A DNA stretch of 5,870 nt from Candidatus Moraniibacteriota bacterium (GTDB lineage: Bacteria > Patescibacteriota > Minisyncoccia > Moranbacterales > GCA-2747515), in assembly GCA_027039165.1 (NCBI GenBank), contig JALWEZ010000008.1, positions 1 through 5,870 of the forward strand. The letters are read 5' to 3'. The position numbers and the translations under genes are program-made. Shown here piece after piece: positions 5,379-5,870 of the stretch (positions are counted from its first letter, which is position 1; each line of letters starts with the position of its first letter). The notes under the pieces were generated by a model. The model worked only from the letters and a program-made list of their open reading frames with translations, did not search any database and was not told the DNA's origin.

Positions 5379-5711
5379 ATGGAACAGGATGCAAATTTTG
5401 TTGAACAAGTTGTAAAAATGCTTGTTGACAATCCAGATGATGTGAAAGTTGAGCGTGTAGTGGATGAAATGGGTGTACTTATTACACTTTCTGTAAATCA
5501 GGAAGATATGGGTATGGTCATTGGTCGTGAAGGAAGCACTGCTAAAGCACTTAGGACATTACTTCGTGTTGTTGGTGCTAGAAACAACGCTCGTGTGAAT
5601 TTAAAGATAAATGAACCTGAAGGTTCAGAACGTCCTAAAAGAAAAGAGAAGTCTTTTGAAGAATCTCCTAAAAAAACTTTAGATGAAGTTGTGGGTGATA
5701 TAGAGATTTAA
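5379..5711 (+). CDS. khpA: KH-domain RNA-binding protein KhpA
   Basis: KhpA proteins are small single-KH-domain RNA-binding proteins. In Gram-positive bacteria KhpA pairs with KhpB/EloR and affects cell elongation and RNA turnover; a similar role here is inferred. The 110-residue protein has a short N-terminal helix (FVEQVVKMLVDNPDDV, 7-22), the strand region VERVVDEMGVLITLSV, and the RNA-binding GxxG loop in MVIGREGSTAKAL (46-58, with GREG at 49-52), then the helix RTLLRVVGARNNARVNLKI. An extra charged tail (about 79-110, rich in Lys, Glu and Pro) follows the KH fold and looks disordered. Family members are usually about 75-90 residues, so the tail makes this one slightly long. In many bacteria khpA sits with rpsP, rimM and trmD; none of these is adjacent here. 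It is divergent from rel, appears monocistronic and ends at its own terminator. Confidence 0.93.
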   Translation: MEQDANFVEQVVKMLVDNPDDVKVERVVDEMGVLITLSVNQEDMGMVIGREGSTAKALRTLLRVVGARNNARVNLKINEPEGSERPKRKEKSFEESPKKTLDEVVGDIEI

Positions 5712-5721
5712 TTCTATATTT

Positions 5722-5738
5722 TTTACATTTTATGTAAA
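5722..5738. other. Small AT-rich hairpin after khpA
   Basis: TTTACAT (5722-5728) pairs perfectly with ATGTAAA (5732-5738) around TTT, 10 bases after the khpA stop. It contains only two G-C pairs and has no T-tract after it. It may be a 3' end-protecting element ahead of the real terminator, or chance in AT-rich DNA. Confidence 0.35.
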
Positions 5739-5742
5739 GATG

Positions 5743-5771
5743 AAAACTGCATTGTAATACTTGCAGTTTTT
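5743..5771 (+). terminator. Rho-independent terminator of khpA
   Basis: AAAACTGCA (5743-5751) pairs with TGCAGTTTT (5762-5770) in a 9-bp stem with a ten-base loop. The descending arm runs into a five-T tract followed by CTGTTTGT. It lies 32 bases after the khpA stop and marks the end of that transcript. The A-rich ascending arm means it could also stop leftward transcription. Confidence 0.75.
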
Positions 5772-5789
5772 CTGTTTGTATGATTGAAT

Positions 5790-5818
5790 TTGTGTAGTTT
5801 AGTAAAAAGGTGTATCAT
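5790..5818 (+). promoter_or_regulatory. Weak promoter candidate for a gene right of the window
   Basis: TTGTGT (5790-5795) and TATCAT (5813-5818) are separated by 17 bases, with the -10 matching consensus at 5 of 6 positions. No start codon with an extended open frame follows before the window ends at 5870, so its target, if any, lies beyond the edge. Nothing else is recognisable in 5772-5870. Confidence 0.3.
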
Positions 5819-5870
5819 TAGTTATAAAAGTGAGTTTGTTGTAGGTTATTTTTATTTTCAAATATTTACA

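Noticed and set aside
1..5870. Alternative genetic code (UGA as glycine, as in Gracilibacteria/SR1)
   Set aside because: All genes are full length with standard stops, and conserved glycines use GGN codons with no in-frame TGA.
1..5870. CRISPR array, reverse transcriptase, transposase or integrase
   Set aside because: No spaced direct repeats and no reading frame with such motifs is present, so the palindrome at 1048-1150 cannot be tied to a retron or an autonomous element from this window.

Overview
The window is AT-rich DNA that reads with the standard bacterial code: none of the genes needs a reassigned UGA. It most resembles a member of the Candidate Phyla Radiation (Patescibacteria, probably Parcubacteria-like). 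Three things suggest this. The KhpA-type KH protein matches the form I associate with that group, as far as I can recall. The (p)ppGpp enzyme is short and ends after its TGS domain. No gene start has a recognisable Shine-Dalgarno sequence. This placement comes from remembered family resemblance and was not checked by search.

Layout from left to right. Positions 3-989 hold the 3' part of a gene for an OLD-like protein (ABC-type ATPase plus Toprim nuclease), cut by the window edge. Positions 990-1215 are noncoding and contain a long imperfect palindrome (1048-1150) and a leftward terminator (1178-1201). A tRNA-Leu(CAA) gene (1216-1299) lies on the minus strand. Its promoter interleaves with the divergent promoter of parA. 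parA (1381-2148), parB (2153-3121) and a small TPR-protein gene (3132-3605) form a tight rightward cluster that ends at a strong hairpin (3615-3639). A short bifunctional Rel gene (3669-5177) converges on that hairpin from the minus strand. A 201-bp divergent intergenic region follows, then khpA (5379-5711), its terminator (5743-5771) and about 100 bp with no gene.

Most of the window is housekeeping. ParA and ParB segregate the chromosome, Rel sets (p)ppGpp levels, KhpA is a small RNA-binding protein, and tRNA-Leu serves translation. The accessory part is the left fifth: an OLD-like nuclease, a type of protein often tied to phage defence, lying on the 3' side of a tRNA gene with a long palindrome between them.

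I find no convincing new multi-gene system. The points most worth following are the 103-bp palindrome, the OLD-like gene beside the tRNA (whose partners, if any, lie left of the window), the overlapping parA/tRNA-Leu promoters, and the very short or absent mRNA leaders predicted for parA and khpA.
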